This document shows positions 16,538-25,267 of a stretch of 64,000 nt of DNA, one piece after another (position 1 is the first letter of the stretch; each line of letters opens with the position of its first letter). The DNA is taken from the IMG/VR virus record IMGVR_UViG_3300028192_000001, positions 1-64,000 of that record; one strand, 5' to 3'. Source of the stretch: a virus. The translations under genes and the position numbers were made by a program. The notes beneath the pieces are model-generated. The model had not been told where the DNA came from, searched no databases, and worked only from the letters and a program-made list of their open reading frames with translations.

Positions 16538-17552
16538 TATACTTTTCTTTATTCCAATATTCATTTTGATTACAATTATTTGCACACACATCTGGTTTAC
16601 AACTATTCCAATCACTTATTATCTTATTAAAAAACTCATCATCCATTATGGTCTCTAAGGATCTTTGATTTAAATCATTATTAAAATTTACAAAATAAGT
16701 TCTTGCATCTTCTGACTTTCCAATAAATTTTAAATAATCGTCAATAACTTGCCAAGAATGAAAATAACAACAAGGTAATAATTTAAAATCGTGAGTAATA
16801 TACATCATTTTCTTTTTTAGAACTTTACAAGATATTGCTTTTGCAGACTTAATTGCTTCATACCTTACATTTTTTTGTTTAGTAACTGTTGGAACTTCTG
16901 GAACTAATTCTCCTATTCCTTCAGTTTTAATAAAAGTATCTTCCTCAGGAGAGTAATGCCTAACTGATGGCTCCCAAATAAAATTATGAAAACCTAAGTT
17001 GTATGCTAATTTTTTTGCCTCTTCTATTTGATGTTCATTATGTTTAAAAACAATAAATTTCCATTCTGCAATTCCTCCAGCATTAATATATTCTTTTGCA
17101 CTTTGCATAATTTTACTCCATTTTGTTCTAATTCTATAGAGATGATTAGTATCCTCTAACCCATCAATACTAAAGGTTACTGCCGCTTCAGGATACTTCA
17201 TAGATATTTCACCTAAGTCTTTCCAAACTTTAGGTGCTCGTAAACTACCATTTGTATCCAGACATACTGCTTTTAATCTTTCTGCACAATATCTAAATAT
17301 ATCTACTACTTGTGGATTCATTAATGGATCACCACCAACTCCTGCAAAATAAAAAACAACGTTTCTTGGGTCTGGCAATTGTGATACTATTTTTTTAATT
17401 TGATCAAATGTTATATGTCCTTTATCAAATCCTGGTCTTTCTTTATCTGTCCCTAACAACTGTCTTATACATAAAGGACATCTTGCATTACAATGACTTG
17501 AAAGTTCTATTTCAAACTTTTTAACATCTTCTAATTTTTGCCAATTACGCAT
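16509..17552 (-). CDS. Radical SAM protein, B-type with C-terminal auxiliary cluster domain
   Basis: The ATG at 17552 is chosen over a TTG at 17555; it has AGGAGGT about six bases upstream. The protein has 347 residues. Radical-SAM motif CNARCPLC (Cys21, 25, 28), then GVGGDPLMNP in place of GGE. FSIDGLEDTNHLYRIRTKW and FKHNEHQIEEAKKLA are hallmarks shared with 22350 and 26663. The C-terminal cluster residues are Cys242, Cys261/262 (LPCC), Cys318, Cys323 and Cys327. The same domain is found N-terminally in 22350. It overlaps the upstream gene by eight bases. Function unknown; probably a radical oxidase/mutase of a bound substrate. Confidence 0.78.
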   Translation of the reverse strand: MRNWQKLEDVKKFEIELSSHCNARCPLCIRQLLGTDKERPGFDKGHITFDQIKKIVSQLPDPRNVVFYFAGVGGDPLMNPQVVDIFRYCAERLKAVCLDTNGSLRAPKVWKDLGEISMKYPEAAVTFSIDGLEDTNHLYRIRTKWSKIMQSAKEYINAGGIAEWKFIVFKHNEHQIEEAKKLAYNLGFHNFIWEPSVRHYSPEEDTFIKTEGIGELVPEVPTVTKQKNVRYEAIKSAKAISCKVLKKKMMYITHDFKLLPCCYFHSWQVIDDYLKFIGKSEDARTYFVNFNNDLNQRSLETIMDDEFFNKIISDWNSCKPDVCANNCNQNEYWNKEKYNDEISSNKI

Positions 17553-18840
17553 CAAATACCTCCTTCAAATGAGGGAATACTTTAAGAACATTTTGTTTTC
17601 TTTTTATATCTAAGACACGTGTATATTCAATTAATTCTTCAAACGATCCTTCGGTTGGTTTTTCTACACTTCTTAATGTTTTCATTAAGATGGAAATCAT
17701 TTCATTTGACATTTTATCTTGTAACGTTCCTACTAAAGGTTTAAGTTTTTCTATTGCTTCTTCTCTCAAGTGCATAGGTACGTGTTCAATTCTCATTAAA
17801 TTTGGATTAGTAACTGGATCCATTCTCCATTTTAAATCTTTTAAATTATTATTTCGAACAAATTCATTGAACCAATTAATTAATCTATGCATAGTACAAC
17901 TATTAAAAACCATTACACTACTTGTTATCCATTGGCTCCAATGTGATCCTAGTTTTTTAGTTAATAATAAATTTTTTTCAAGTAAATCCCATCGGCTTCC
18001 ATACCTAATATAATCATTCTCTTTACGATACGCATCAATTGATATTCCAATCCATCCACTTTTAAATTGGTCCCATAACTCAATGTGTCTTTCTCTTAAA
18101 CTATGAATATTAGTATGCACATGAATATGAATATGTTTATGATGACCCGATTTAACTATCCTTGTTAATAATTTCCACAGTTGCTTATCAACTGTTGGCT
18201 CGCCGCCATGAATTTCGATATATTTTATATCTGGTAACGTCTCCCATAATTGCTTTTTAAAAAATTCGTTATCACCAAGATAGCCATAAGAAGAAAAGGC
18301 TCTTAGTGCTGTTTCTGTTTGTGATTTATATGTTTCAGGTAATTCATTTTTATACTTGGAAAATTCTTCTCTAATTTTACTGCTAGTTTGTGGAATACAC
18401 ATTCTACAAGCAGAATTACAAATACTGCTTAACCTTAATTCCCACCAAGTTGGCAATGTTTTAATATATCCATCATTTGCAACAGCCTCAGCAACCAAAT
18501 GTTTATTATCTTCATAATATTGTGCTATCGCACTAGATCTTTTACTATTGGCTCCCATAGCATCTTCTTGATAACAAGTCTCACAAAATTTAATATATTC
18601 TCCTTTAATCTTTTTCTTTCTAAAATCACGCATAAAATCACTATTCCATATTTCTTTAATAGGATCTTTAGTAAGATTCCAATATTCTCCGCCTTCTTCT
18701 AAAAGATTATCTGCTGTACGACTTTTTTTAATTGGCGTCATGCCCATAACTTGACTACAAGGTTTTACATGACCATTAGGTCTTGTATTCAATGTCATGA
18801 ACGGCAATAAACAGAATTTTTTATTTTTACTATAATCCAT
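17545..18840 (-). CDS. Radical SAM protein, A-type with N-terminal twitch-like cluster domain
   Basis: A 431-residue protein. The N-terminal domain has Cys10 (FCLLPF), Cys28 (PCSQ), EIWNSDFMRDFRK, then Cys86 and Cys89 (C-x2-C). The radical-SAM core starts at CNSACRMC (Cys141, 145, 148), with HGGEPT later. This is the twitch-domain radical-SAM architecture seen in marine phages and bacteria, with the extra cluster before the core. The C10-x17-C28 spacing is the same in all six A-type genes here. Position 29 is Ser where four sisters have a second Cys. Translationally coupled to its neighbours. Confidence 0.8.
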   Translation of the reverse strand: MDYSKNKKFCLLPFMTLNTRPNGHVKPCSQVMGMTPIKKSRTADNLLEEGGEYWNLTKDPIKEIWNSDFMRDFRKKKIKGEYIKFCETCYQEDAMGANSKRSSAIAQYYEDNKHLVAEAVANDGYIKTLPTWWELRLSSICNSACRMCIPQTSSKIREEFSKYKNELPETYKSQTETALRAFSSYGYLGDNEFFKKQLWETLPDIKYIEIHGGEPTVDKQLWKLLTRIVKSGHHKHIHIHVHTNIHSLRERHIELWDQFKSGWIGISIDAYRKENDYIRYGSRWDLLEKNLLLTKKLGSHWSQWITSSVMVFNSCTMHRLINWFNEFVRNNNLKDLKWRMDPVTNPNLMRIEHVPMHLREEAIEKLKPLVGTLQDKMSNEMISILMKTLRSVEKPTEGSFEELIEYTRVLDIKRKQNVLKVFPHLKEVFDA

Positions 18841-18842
18841 TA

Positions 18843-20321
18843 TTAATATAATCCTTTAGGTAAATCGTACCATGATTTCATACTTTCATATAATTCGGGA
18901 CAAGTTTCTTTCCAATTGGTTCCTCTAATTTCGTCCAACTTATCAAGGTAATGCACAGAATTACTTCTCCATTTTATAAGCATCTTATCATCATACTTGA
19001 TCTTATACATAAAACGAACAAATCTATCTAATATTTTACAAGCATGGTTAATTTTTTGTTCCCAAGTTGCATTTTTACTATTACCATATTTTTGTTGCCA
19101 ATCTGTTTTTATAAATTTATTTTTATACTGTTCAAATCTTTCTTTTAATTTTTCTTTAAACTTATCATCTAAAATATTAATATTCAAATAAGCAGGCCTA
19201 TGTACAGGATGAGGTGTCATCACAGGTGTTTCTTCCCACGGACCAACTCTACTATAATTGCTTGACATTAAATATTCTATAAATTCTGGCAATTGCCATA
19301 TGTTTAAAATTTGAATAGTACTTGTTATATGAATATCAAAATTACCTTCTGCACTAGTAAATTTTCTAAAATTCTCTTCAATTTTCCACCACTTGCTAGG
19401 AAATCTTATTAAGTTGTTTACTTCACCAACTCCATCAATACTAACTCCCATTATTACAAGTTTAAAATACTTCCAAATTTTCCATGCCCTTTGTGGTATG
19501 TTTGTTATATTACTATTATATTCTAATACTAATTTGTCTGCAACACCAACATCAATACATTTTTGCAAAAAATCATAATGAGCATTTATCATTAATGGTT
19601 CACCACCTACAATATAAATTCGTCTAAACTGATTAATATGTTTATAAATTTGTTCCCATAAATTTGGATCATCACTCCATTCAAATATGTCTTTAGCAGG
19701 TTCTAATTTATTTTTTTTATTTTTAACAAGGTCAATCTTTTCACCACTATCATAAAAAGCATTATACCCCCAAACTTTATTATAATCATCATACCATTGA
19801 TTACTATCTGTTGGCGAACACATTATACATTTAAGATTACATAAATTTCCAAAACGTATATCAAGAAATGTTATTGGAAACTCTTCATTTTTAATTGTAC
19901 CATCTGATTGTGTTAATGCTTTTGCTTTTTCATAACTTGGATACGACTCTTGTTCTGTAATTTCTGCTAATAACGATCTTTCATATATGTTTCGAGATTT
20001 CATTCCACTTTTAAATTCTCTTTCACACCTTAAACACGGTTCTGACCATTTTCCTTCCAACATATCTTTACGAACATTTTTCATCATTGTACTATTAAGA
20101 ACATCATTCCAACTGGCGGAATCTATATGTAAATTTTTTCCATTACTATCTTTTATTGTTCCTCTACTTTCACTTGCCGCACTATGACAACATACTCTAA
20201 AAGAACCGTTTCCTTTAACACTAATATGAGTCCAAGGCAATACACACCAACTGTCTGGAGCATTTTTATTGGCTTCCATATTAGTATGATAAGAATCTTT
20301 AAGTTTTTTTACTTTGGCCAT
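18843..20321 (-). CDS. Radical SAM protein, A-type with N-terminal twitch-like cluster domain
   Basis: With 492 residues this is the longest A-type member. The N-terminal domain has Cys26 (WCVLPW), Cys44/45 (VCCH), a short insert, WNDVLNSTMMKNVRKDM, and Cys96/Cys99. The core starts at CNLKCIMC (Cys161, 165, 168). VGGEPLMINAHYDFL is the GGE segment and LVIMGVSIDGVGEVNNLIRF a conserved core strand. The C-terminal half ends in KIKYDDKMLIKW and LDEIRGTNWKETCPELYESM. That last LDK.RGTNW..V-type tail is shared with 20309, 24029 and 25267. It overlaps the downstream sister gene by 13 bases upstream of its start. Confidence 0.8.
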   Translation of the reverse strand: MAKVKKLKDSYHTNMEANKNAPDSWCVLPWTHISVKGNGSFRVCCHSAASESRGTIKDSNGKNLHIDSASWNDVLNSTMMKNVRKDMLEGKWSEPCLRCEREFKSGMKSRNIYERSLLAEITEQESYPSYEKAKALTQSDGTIKNEEFPITFLDIRFGNLCNLKCIMCSPTDSNQWYDDYNKVWGYNAFYDSGEKIDLVKNKKNKLEPAKDIFEWSDDPNLWEQIYKHINQFRRIYIVGGEPLMINAHYDFLQKCIDVGVADKLVLEYNSNITNIPQRAWKIWKYFKLVIMGVSIDGVGEVNNLIRFPSKWWKIEENFRKFTSAEGNFDIHITSTIQILNIWQLPEFIEYLMSSNYSRVGPWEETPVMTPHPVHRPAYLNINILDDKFKEKLKERFEQYKNKFIKTDWQQKYGNSKNATWEQKINHACKILDRFVRFMYKIKYDDKMLIKWRSNSVHYLDKLDEIRGTNWKETCPELYESMKSWYDLPKGLY

Positions 20322-21526
20322 GATCCATAACCTCCTATATCATAATCTTCATCTGGCCATAATTCTGCTATCTCCGGCAATACCTTTCTCCAATTGGTTG
20401 CTCTTGCTTTATCTAAATCATTTAAATAATTGTATAAAGTTTTATTATATTTTTCCCACGTATGTTCATTTGACATTAAGTTTAAATAAAATTGTTGATT
20501 GTAAATATTAACACTTTTCATTTTATTAATAATCTCATTTTTAAATTCCTTTGGTAAGTTTTTTATACTCATATGTTTTGGTGTTTCCACCCAATCTGCT
20601 AATCTAAAATCAATATTTGGCCATTTTTCAGTACAATATCTATAAGTGTTTGGTAAGTGCCAAATATTCGTATTATACGCGGTCCAATTGAAATATGGTT
20701 CAAACATTTTATTATCATTTGTTTCATTTAAATAATCAAACATTTTTTCAACGCTTTTCCATTTCATTGGAAACCTTAAAAATTCTGCTACTTCTCCTAT
20801 TGCATCTAAACTAATACCTAATGTAACTCTTTTAAATTTTTTAAGTTTATCAATATTATTTTTAGTTAATAAAGTTGCATTAGTAACATAATAAAATTCT
20901 ACATGAAACTCTTTATTATTATGCAACCACTCTAATAAAGCATTGTGTTCTTTACTTGCAAATGGTTCTCCACCTAAGAACGATAACTTATGAATGCTCC
21001 CAATATTTTTTCTAATATAATCCCAAATATCTCCTTTTTCTGATATCCATTCATTATTAATACGATAACTTTTTGTATTTTCATATTTGTCTAATAAAAT
21101 TTTATCTTCATACCATTTTGAACTATTACCAGTCCAACAATGCACACATTTTAAATTACAAATATTGCCAACCCTTACATCTATATGATTAGGCGCCATA
21201 TCAACACTTCCATCATTATTAGTCTGTGTTCTAATTTTATCTAAATCAAATTTCCTATTCTCATTTATTTCTTGCCGTTTACTCCACCCTTCTAACTTTT
21301 CTTGTACATGACATTTTTCACAATTAGAATTTTTAACACCATTTAACATATCTTTACGTAATTGCTTATAAAAATCACTATTCCATGCTTCTTCAATAGA
21401 CATTTTACTCAAACTTGGCAAATCTGGATTTGCTTTACTTCTGCCACATGGACGTATTCTTCCAAACGTGTTCATACCTAAACTAGTCCAGGCTAATATA
21501 CAAGCGGTACCATTATCGTTTTTCAT
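20309..21526 (-). CDS. Radical SAM protein, A-type with N-terminal twitch-like cluster domain
   Basis: A 405-residue protein. The N-terminal domain has Cys9 (ACILAW), Cys27 (RPCG), IEEAWNSDFYKQLRKDM, and Cys69/Cys72. The core is CNLKCVHC (Cys123, 127, 130) with SFLGGEPFASKEHN. The second position of the usual CC pair is Gly here, so the auxiliary cluster may have one different ligand. The ending DKARATNWRKVLPEIAELWP matches the shared A-type tail. Its ATG overlaps the stop of the aminotransferase gene (ATGA). Likely a duplicate-derived sister of 18843. Confidence 0.8.
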   Translation of the reverse strand: MKNDNGTACILAWTSLGMNTFGRIRPCGRSKANPDLPSLSKMSIEEAWNSDFYKQLRKDMLNGVKNSNCEKCHVQEKLEGWSKRQEINENRKFDLDKIRTQTNNDGSVDMAPNHIDVRVGNICNLKCVHCWTGNSSKWYEDKILLDKYENTKSYRINNEWISEKGDIWDYIRKNIGSIHKLSFLGGEPFASKEHNALLEWLHNNKEFHVEFYYVTNATLLTKNNIDKLKKFKRVTLGISLDAIGEVAEFLRFPMKWKSVEKMFDYLNETNDNKMFEPYFNWTAYNTNIWHLPNTYRYCTEKWPNIDFRLADWVETPKHMSIKNLPKEFKNEIINKMKSVNIYNQQFYLNLMSNEHTWEKYNKTLYNYLNDLDKARATNWRKVLPEIAELWPDEDYDIGGYGSWPK

Positions 21527-22350
21527 TCTACTAACTTCCTTAATAATAATCTAACACCAACAGGTCTGTTTCCGTCCCATGCAAGATGTATTGCTTTTGT
21601 AGGTGTAAGATTATAGTCTCTACATATTTTTTTATATGCTTCACCATATTTGTTTTGCCAAAAATCTGGACCAAACTTATCAATAAACTTTGTACCCATC
21701 CAAACAAGTATCTGATTATTCATATTAAACTGATTCATTATAGAAATTGGCCCCTGTGTAAAGTCTTTACTATATCTAACTCCAATTCTATTTGCACCTA
21801 ACCCAAGTGATTTGCTTAAACTAAATCCAACACTTTTAATGCACGGTTCAAGAAAATTAAAATTAATATCCCGACAACACCCATACCAACAAGCATCAAT
21901 ATGTACATTTACATTTCTTTTATTACTAATCTTAATAATATTGTCCATCTGTGGATGTATATCTCCATAATAAGGAAAAGGCATACTAATAATCAGGTTA
22001 TCATTCTCAACTAATTCTTCTGGTTCTTTAATTACTAACTTGTCACCAAGCAATCTCCAATGATACCTGTATTCGTTTTCTAACACAACAATTTTTCGTG
22101 TTTGATGCAAATCATCTAAGTATTGTGTTACACCAACAATTATATCTCTATTTTTAAATGTGCCTAATCCTGGTACAGAATTAAGTTGGCTTGTTATTAA
22201 CCAATCATGAAATTTTCTTTTAAATGTACTCATTAACTTATCTGGCTCTGATGCAAAATTTTCACCACTTTTTAAAATTTCAGAAATATAATTATGTACT
22301 TCTGAATCGTACATACTTTGTGGTCTACTATATTGTAATAATTCTCTCAT
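21523..22350 (-). CDS. PLP-dependent aminotransferase-like protein (short fold-type I)
   Basis: A 275-residue protein. HIDACWYGCC supplies the PLP-ring Asp152 and GFSLSKSLGLGANRIG supplies the PLP lysine Lys180 and Arg188. These three features define fold-type I PLP enzymes related to class I/II aminotransferases. It lacks about 100 residues compared with the usual 350-400, so part of the small domain is reduced. Position between two radical-SAM genes, with one-base and four-base overlaps, suggests it aminates or cleaves an intermediate of the same pathway. Activity is not certain because of the short length. Confidence 0.7.
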   Translation of the reverse strand: MRELLQYSRPQSMYDSEVHNYISEILKSGENFASEPDKLMSTFKRKFHDWLITSQLNSVPGLGTFKNRDIIVGVTQYLDDLHQTRKIVVLENEYRYHWRLLGDKLVIKEPEELVENDNLIISMPFPYYGDIHPQMDNIIKISNKRNVNVHIDACWYGCCRDINFNFLEPCIKSVGFSLSKSLGLGANRIGVRYSKDFTQGPISIMNQFNMNNQILVWMGTKFIDKFGPDFWQNKYGEAYKKICRDYNLTPTKAIHLAWDGNRPVGVRLLLRKLVE

Positions 22351-23465
22351 TATAAACCAAACCTTTCTATAATATGTTCAGGCAACCATTCTTTTGATGG
22401 CATTAATGGATCGTTTATACCTTCCCATCTATCACTTTTTACCAATACTAATCGGATTCCAATTTCATTGGCTAATTTTTTAGCATCTTCAACTTGATGT
22501 TCATTAAATTTAAAAACAATAAACTGCCAACTACTTCTTGTAAACCCATATTCAGCACCTAATCTCATTGCCTCTATCGATTCATTAAACCTAATATATT
22601 TTCTGTATAAATGAGCAGTATCTTCAAGGCCGTCTACACCAAAAATTATTTCATCATGGACTGGATCTAAAGCACTATACAATTCTTTCCACCATTCTGC
22701 TTTTTTTCCTGATCCATTTGTATGCAAATATATTTGAAGACTCTGATCTTTCGTATGTTTTCTAATATATTTTACAATATCAATAAATTGTGGATTATAT
22801 ATTGCATCACCGACTGATCCACAAAAATCATAATTTCTATATTGCATTCCATCACCAACAATTTTTGCTATATCATCTACTGTAAGTTCATCTTGTAAAA
22901 CTTCTCTTCTTTGTCCTTTATTTGGACCATCTGATATAAATCTTGAACATTTTGGACAACCTAATCGACATCTATGAGTAGCATCCAATTGAATTTTACG
23001 AGATCCTTTAAAAACTCCATCTACATTCAAATAAGGATCGCGTATATTCCATGCACCATCTTTTAATCTACTTGTATTACCAGTTTCAGCATCTGTTTTA
23101 TACTTTGCCTGTGTACCTAAACTATTTGGTCGTTCAGTATAACATTTATGAAGACATCTTTTTGGCAAATGACTTACATCATCATCTACAATAGGTTTTT
23201 GTAAACTTTTAAAGAAATTTTTATATAATGTAGATTCAAATACTTCATTTATATTATTATAATTGTTCAAATTAGTTACAGGATCACGTAACCACTTAAC
23301 ATGATTTATTGGCCATTCATTTGGTCCACGACCACCTTCCATTGGTGGAGAATTTGGCTCCCATCCATGGTCCGAAAAATAACAACATGGTCTTACAAAC
23401 TTATCATGAGTAAGATAGTACGGTCTACCTTGTAAACATTTTGGTGCAAAAACTTTTTTACCCAT
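22350..23465 (-). CDS. Radical SAM protein, B-type core with auxiliary cluster domain moved to the N-terminus
   Basis: A 371-residue protein. The core CRLGCPKC (Cys166, 170, 173) with FGVDGLEDTAHLYRKYIRF and FKFNEHQVEDAKKLA is clearly of the same subfamily as 16509 and 26663. In those two the auxiliary domain is at the C-terminus. Here the matching segment is at the N-terminus: Cys10, YYLTHDKFVRPCCYF (Cys27/28), INEVFESTLYKNFF, then Cys104/Cys108. The core ends soon after the KLANEIG segment. This is best described as a domain permutation. GSVGDAIYNP stands where GGE would be. Function unknown. Confidence 0.8.
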   Translation of the reverse strand: MGKKVFAPKCLQGRPYYLTHDKFVRPCCYFSDHGWEPNSPPMEGGRGPNEWPINHVKWLRDPVTNLNNYNNINEVFESTLYKNFFKSLQKPIVDDDVSHLPKRCLHKCYTERPNSLGTQAKYKTDAETGNTSRLKDGAWNIRDPYLNVDGVFKGSRKIQLDATHRCRLGCPKCSRFISDGPNKGQRREVLQDELTVDDIAKIVGDGMQYRNYDFCGSVGDAIYNPQFIDIVKYIRKHTKDQSLQIYLHTNGSGKKAEWWKELYSALDPVHDEIIFGVDGLEDTAHLYRKYIRFNESIEAMRLGAEYGFTRSSWQFIVFKFNEHQVEDAKKLANEIGIRLVLVKSDRWEGINDPLMPSKEWLPEHIIERFGL

Positions 23466-24036
23466 TATTAACCCTCACTACATCTAAACACAACTCACTT
23501 ATATTAATATTATCAGGCTGTTCAACTAACCATTTAATTGTTTTTGCAACATAACCAAGATCTAACTTTGGCATATCAGGATGTTTTTTATCTTCTACTG
23601 GTGTATGCATCCATCCTGGAGAAATATACGTTACTTTGAATCCACTAAAATTATCACCAGCAACCATTTGACTTAATCCTCTGCAATATGCTCTTAAAGC
23701 CTTTTTCTCACCTGGATACAACCAGGTACTTGCTTTTACAGGTGTGTCTGCACTTGATCCAATTGCAATAATATATCCTTTATGCTTTTTTTCTTTCCAA
23801 AGTTTTGCTATTTCTTGAATTGCTGATGTTTGATGAAACTTCCATAAAGAACTAACACTTATAAACACATCATATGACAAACTCAATTCAGCAAGGTCTC
23901 GTTGATTTCTTAAAGAACATAAATCTTTCTTTAATCCTGTTGTTCTACTAACAAACGTTGCATCTGGCCATATTTTACAAAGTGCACCACTGAGACCGTA
24001 CTCTTGATTGCCAGCAATAAGAATATTTTTAGTCAT
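23458..24036 (-). CDS. Short-chain dehydrogenase/reductase-like protein
   Basis: A 192-residue protein. The N-terminal ILIAGNQEYGLSGALC is a variant of the SDR cofactor glycine motif. SLWKFHQTSAIQEI provides the NNAG-like helix position. IAIGSSADTP supplies the Ser (94/95) and LYPGEKKALRAYCRGLS the catalytic Tyr107-x3-Lys111. YISPGWMHTP is the PG segment after beta-6. It is smaller than the usual 240-260 residues. It overlaps the flanking radical-SAM genes by eight bases on each side. Expected role: reduction or oxidation of a keto/hydroxyl group on a pathway intermediate. Confidence 0.75.
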   Translation of the reverse strand: MTKNILIAGNQEYGLSGALCKIWPDATFVSRTTGLKKDLCSLRNQRDLAELSLSYDVFISVSSLWKFHQTSAIQEIAKLWKEKKHKGYIIAIGSSADTPVKASTWLYPGEKKALRAYCRGLSQMVAGDNFSGFKVTYISPGWMHTPVEDKKHPDMPKLDLGYVAKTIKWLVEQPDNINISELCLDVVRVNNG

Positions 24037-25267
24037 CTAATAACCTCGCAAATTCTGGTACAACTTTTCTAAAGTCTTCACCACGCCTTTTATCTAATGT
24101 TGAAGTAAAATCTTTAAAATAAGTCTTATTTTCATTCCATAAGTCTTCACTCATTGTATACTTTACAATATAATCCCAATTTTGTTGTTGTCTTACAGTT
24201 GGTGCATTTACTAATCTTTCTACAACAATTTTTTTTGCCCATTGTGGTAATGCAGTACAACTAATATATTGTGGATGTAAACAATGTGTATGATTTATCC
24301 AAGCACCATTATCAAATTTATCTCTATTATATTTGTTCATCATATCTGCCCACCACGATGTTATATTTGGAACATCTAAAACATTTAACAATGTAATAGT
24401 AGGACGAGTTCCTACATGAACATTCATTTCTTTGCTTAATTGCATTAACGTTTTTACAACATTTTCAATTGTTTTCCATTTTGTTGGATATCGTTGATAT
24501 TCAATTACTGGTCCAACTCCATCAATACTAGTAGCAAACTCAACTTTTTTAAATTTACTCCAAATATTGATTAACTTATTAGTAGGCATAACTGTACAAT
24601 TTGTTGAATAATTTAAATAAACCTTATCTGCTCTACCCATATCAATAATTTTTTCAAGTATTTCGCGATATTCTGGAATTAAAAAAGGTTCTCCGCCTGT
24701 CATTTTTATATGTCTTACTGTTGGCAACACAGAATCTAACTTTGTTATATCAATAATATTATCTTTATTACTTTGAGCAATGACTTCATCGATTTGCTCG
24801 TCAGTAACACTATAACTAGGATATTTAAATCCTATTACGTGTCTTTTAACTGCTTTCCAATCTTTATACCAGTTAGTACTATAATATGGACCACACATTC
24901 TACAACTTAAATTACATCGATTACTAAAACTTAACTCCAACCAAGTAATCTTTGGATTATTCCTATCTAAATCTCTATGCAACTCTCCTATATCTTCAAT
25001 ATTTCTATTATAATTTTGTCTAAGGCTTAATCTTTTACCACCATCTTCTTCTTGCCAACACTTTATACATCCTGGATGCCTAATACCATTTGCAAGATCT
25101 TTTCTTACAACATTTTGATGTTCTCCTAAAAAAACTTCTTCAAGTGTTTTGTCATCTTTTATACTTTTCTTAAGTTTTTTAGGCATAACAAATCTACAAC
25201 AAGGTTTAATATTTCCGTCTGGCCCTATAAATTGATGATTCCATGCAAGTGAACAAAAAGTTTCCAT
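24029..25267 (-). CDS. Radical SAM protein, A-type with N-terminal twitch-like cluster domain
   Basis: A 412-residue protein. The N-terminal domain has Cys5 (FCSLAW), Cys23/24 (KPCCRF), Cys67 and Cys70, with LEEVFLGEHQNVVRKDL standing where its sisters have WNS..M..RK. The core is CNLSCRMC (Cys118, 122, 125), with MTGGEPFLIPEY. The C-terminus ends LDKRRGEDFRKVVPEFARLL, the shared A-type tail. It shares one base with its upstream sister at 25267, so the two are tightly coupled and possibly act as a pair. Substrate unknown. Confidence 0.8.
   Translation of the reverse strand: METFCSLAWNHQFIGPDGNIKPCCRFVMPKKLKKSIKDDKTLEEVFLGEHQNVVRKDLANGIRHPGCIKCWQEEDGGKRLSLRQNYNRNIEDIGELHRDLDRNNPKITWLELSFSNRCNLSCRMCGPYYSTNWYKDWKAVKRHVIGFKYPSYSVTDEQIDEVIAQSNKDNIIDITKLDSVLPTVRHIKMTGGEPFLIPEYREILEKIIDMGRADKVYLNYSTNCTVMPTNKLINIWSKFKKVEFATSIDGVGPVIEYQRYPTKWKTIENVVKTLMQLSKEMNVHVGTRPTITLLNVLDVPNITSWWADMMNKYNRDKFDNGAWINHTHCLHPQYISCTALPQWAKKIVVERLVNAPTVRQQQNWDYIVKYTMSEDLWNENKTYFKDFTSTLDKRRGEDFRKVVPEFARLLDD

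Noticed and set aside
16538-16615. Longer N-terminus for the radical-SAM gene at 15371
   Set aside because: The extra residues lie in the 3' end of the neighbouring gene read out of frame and precede a more natural start.
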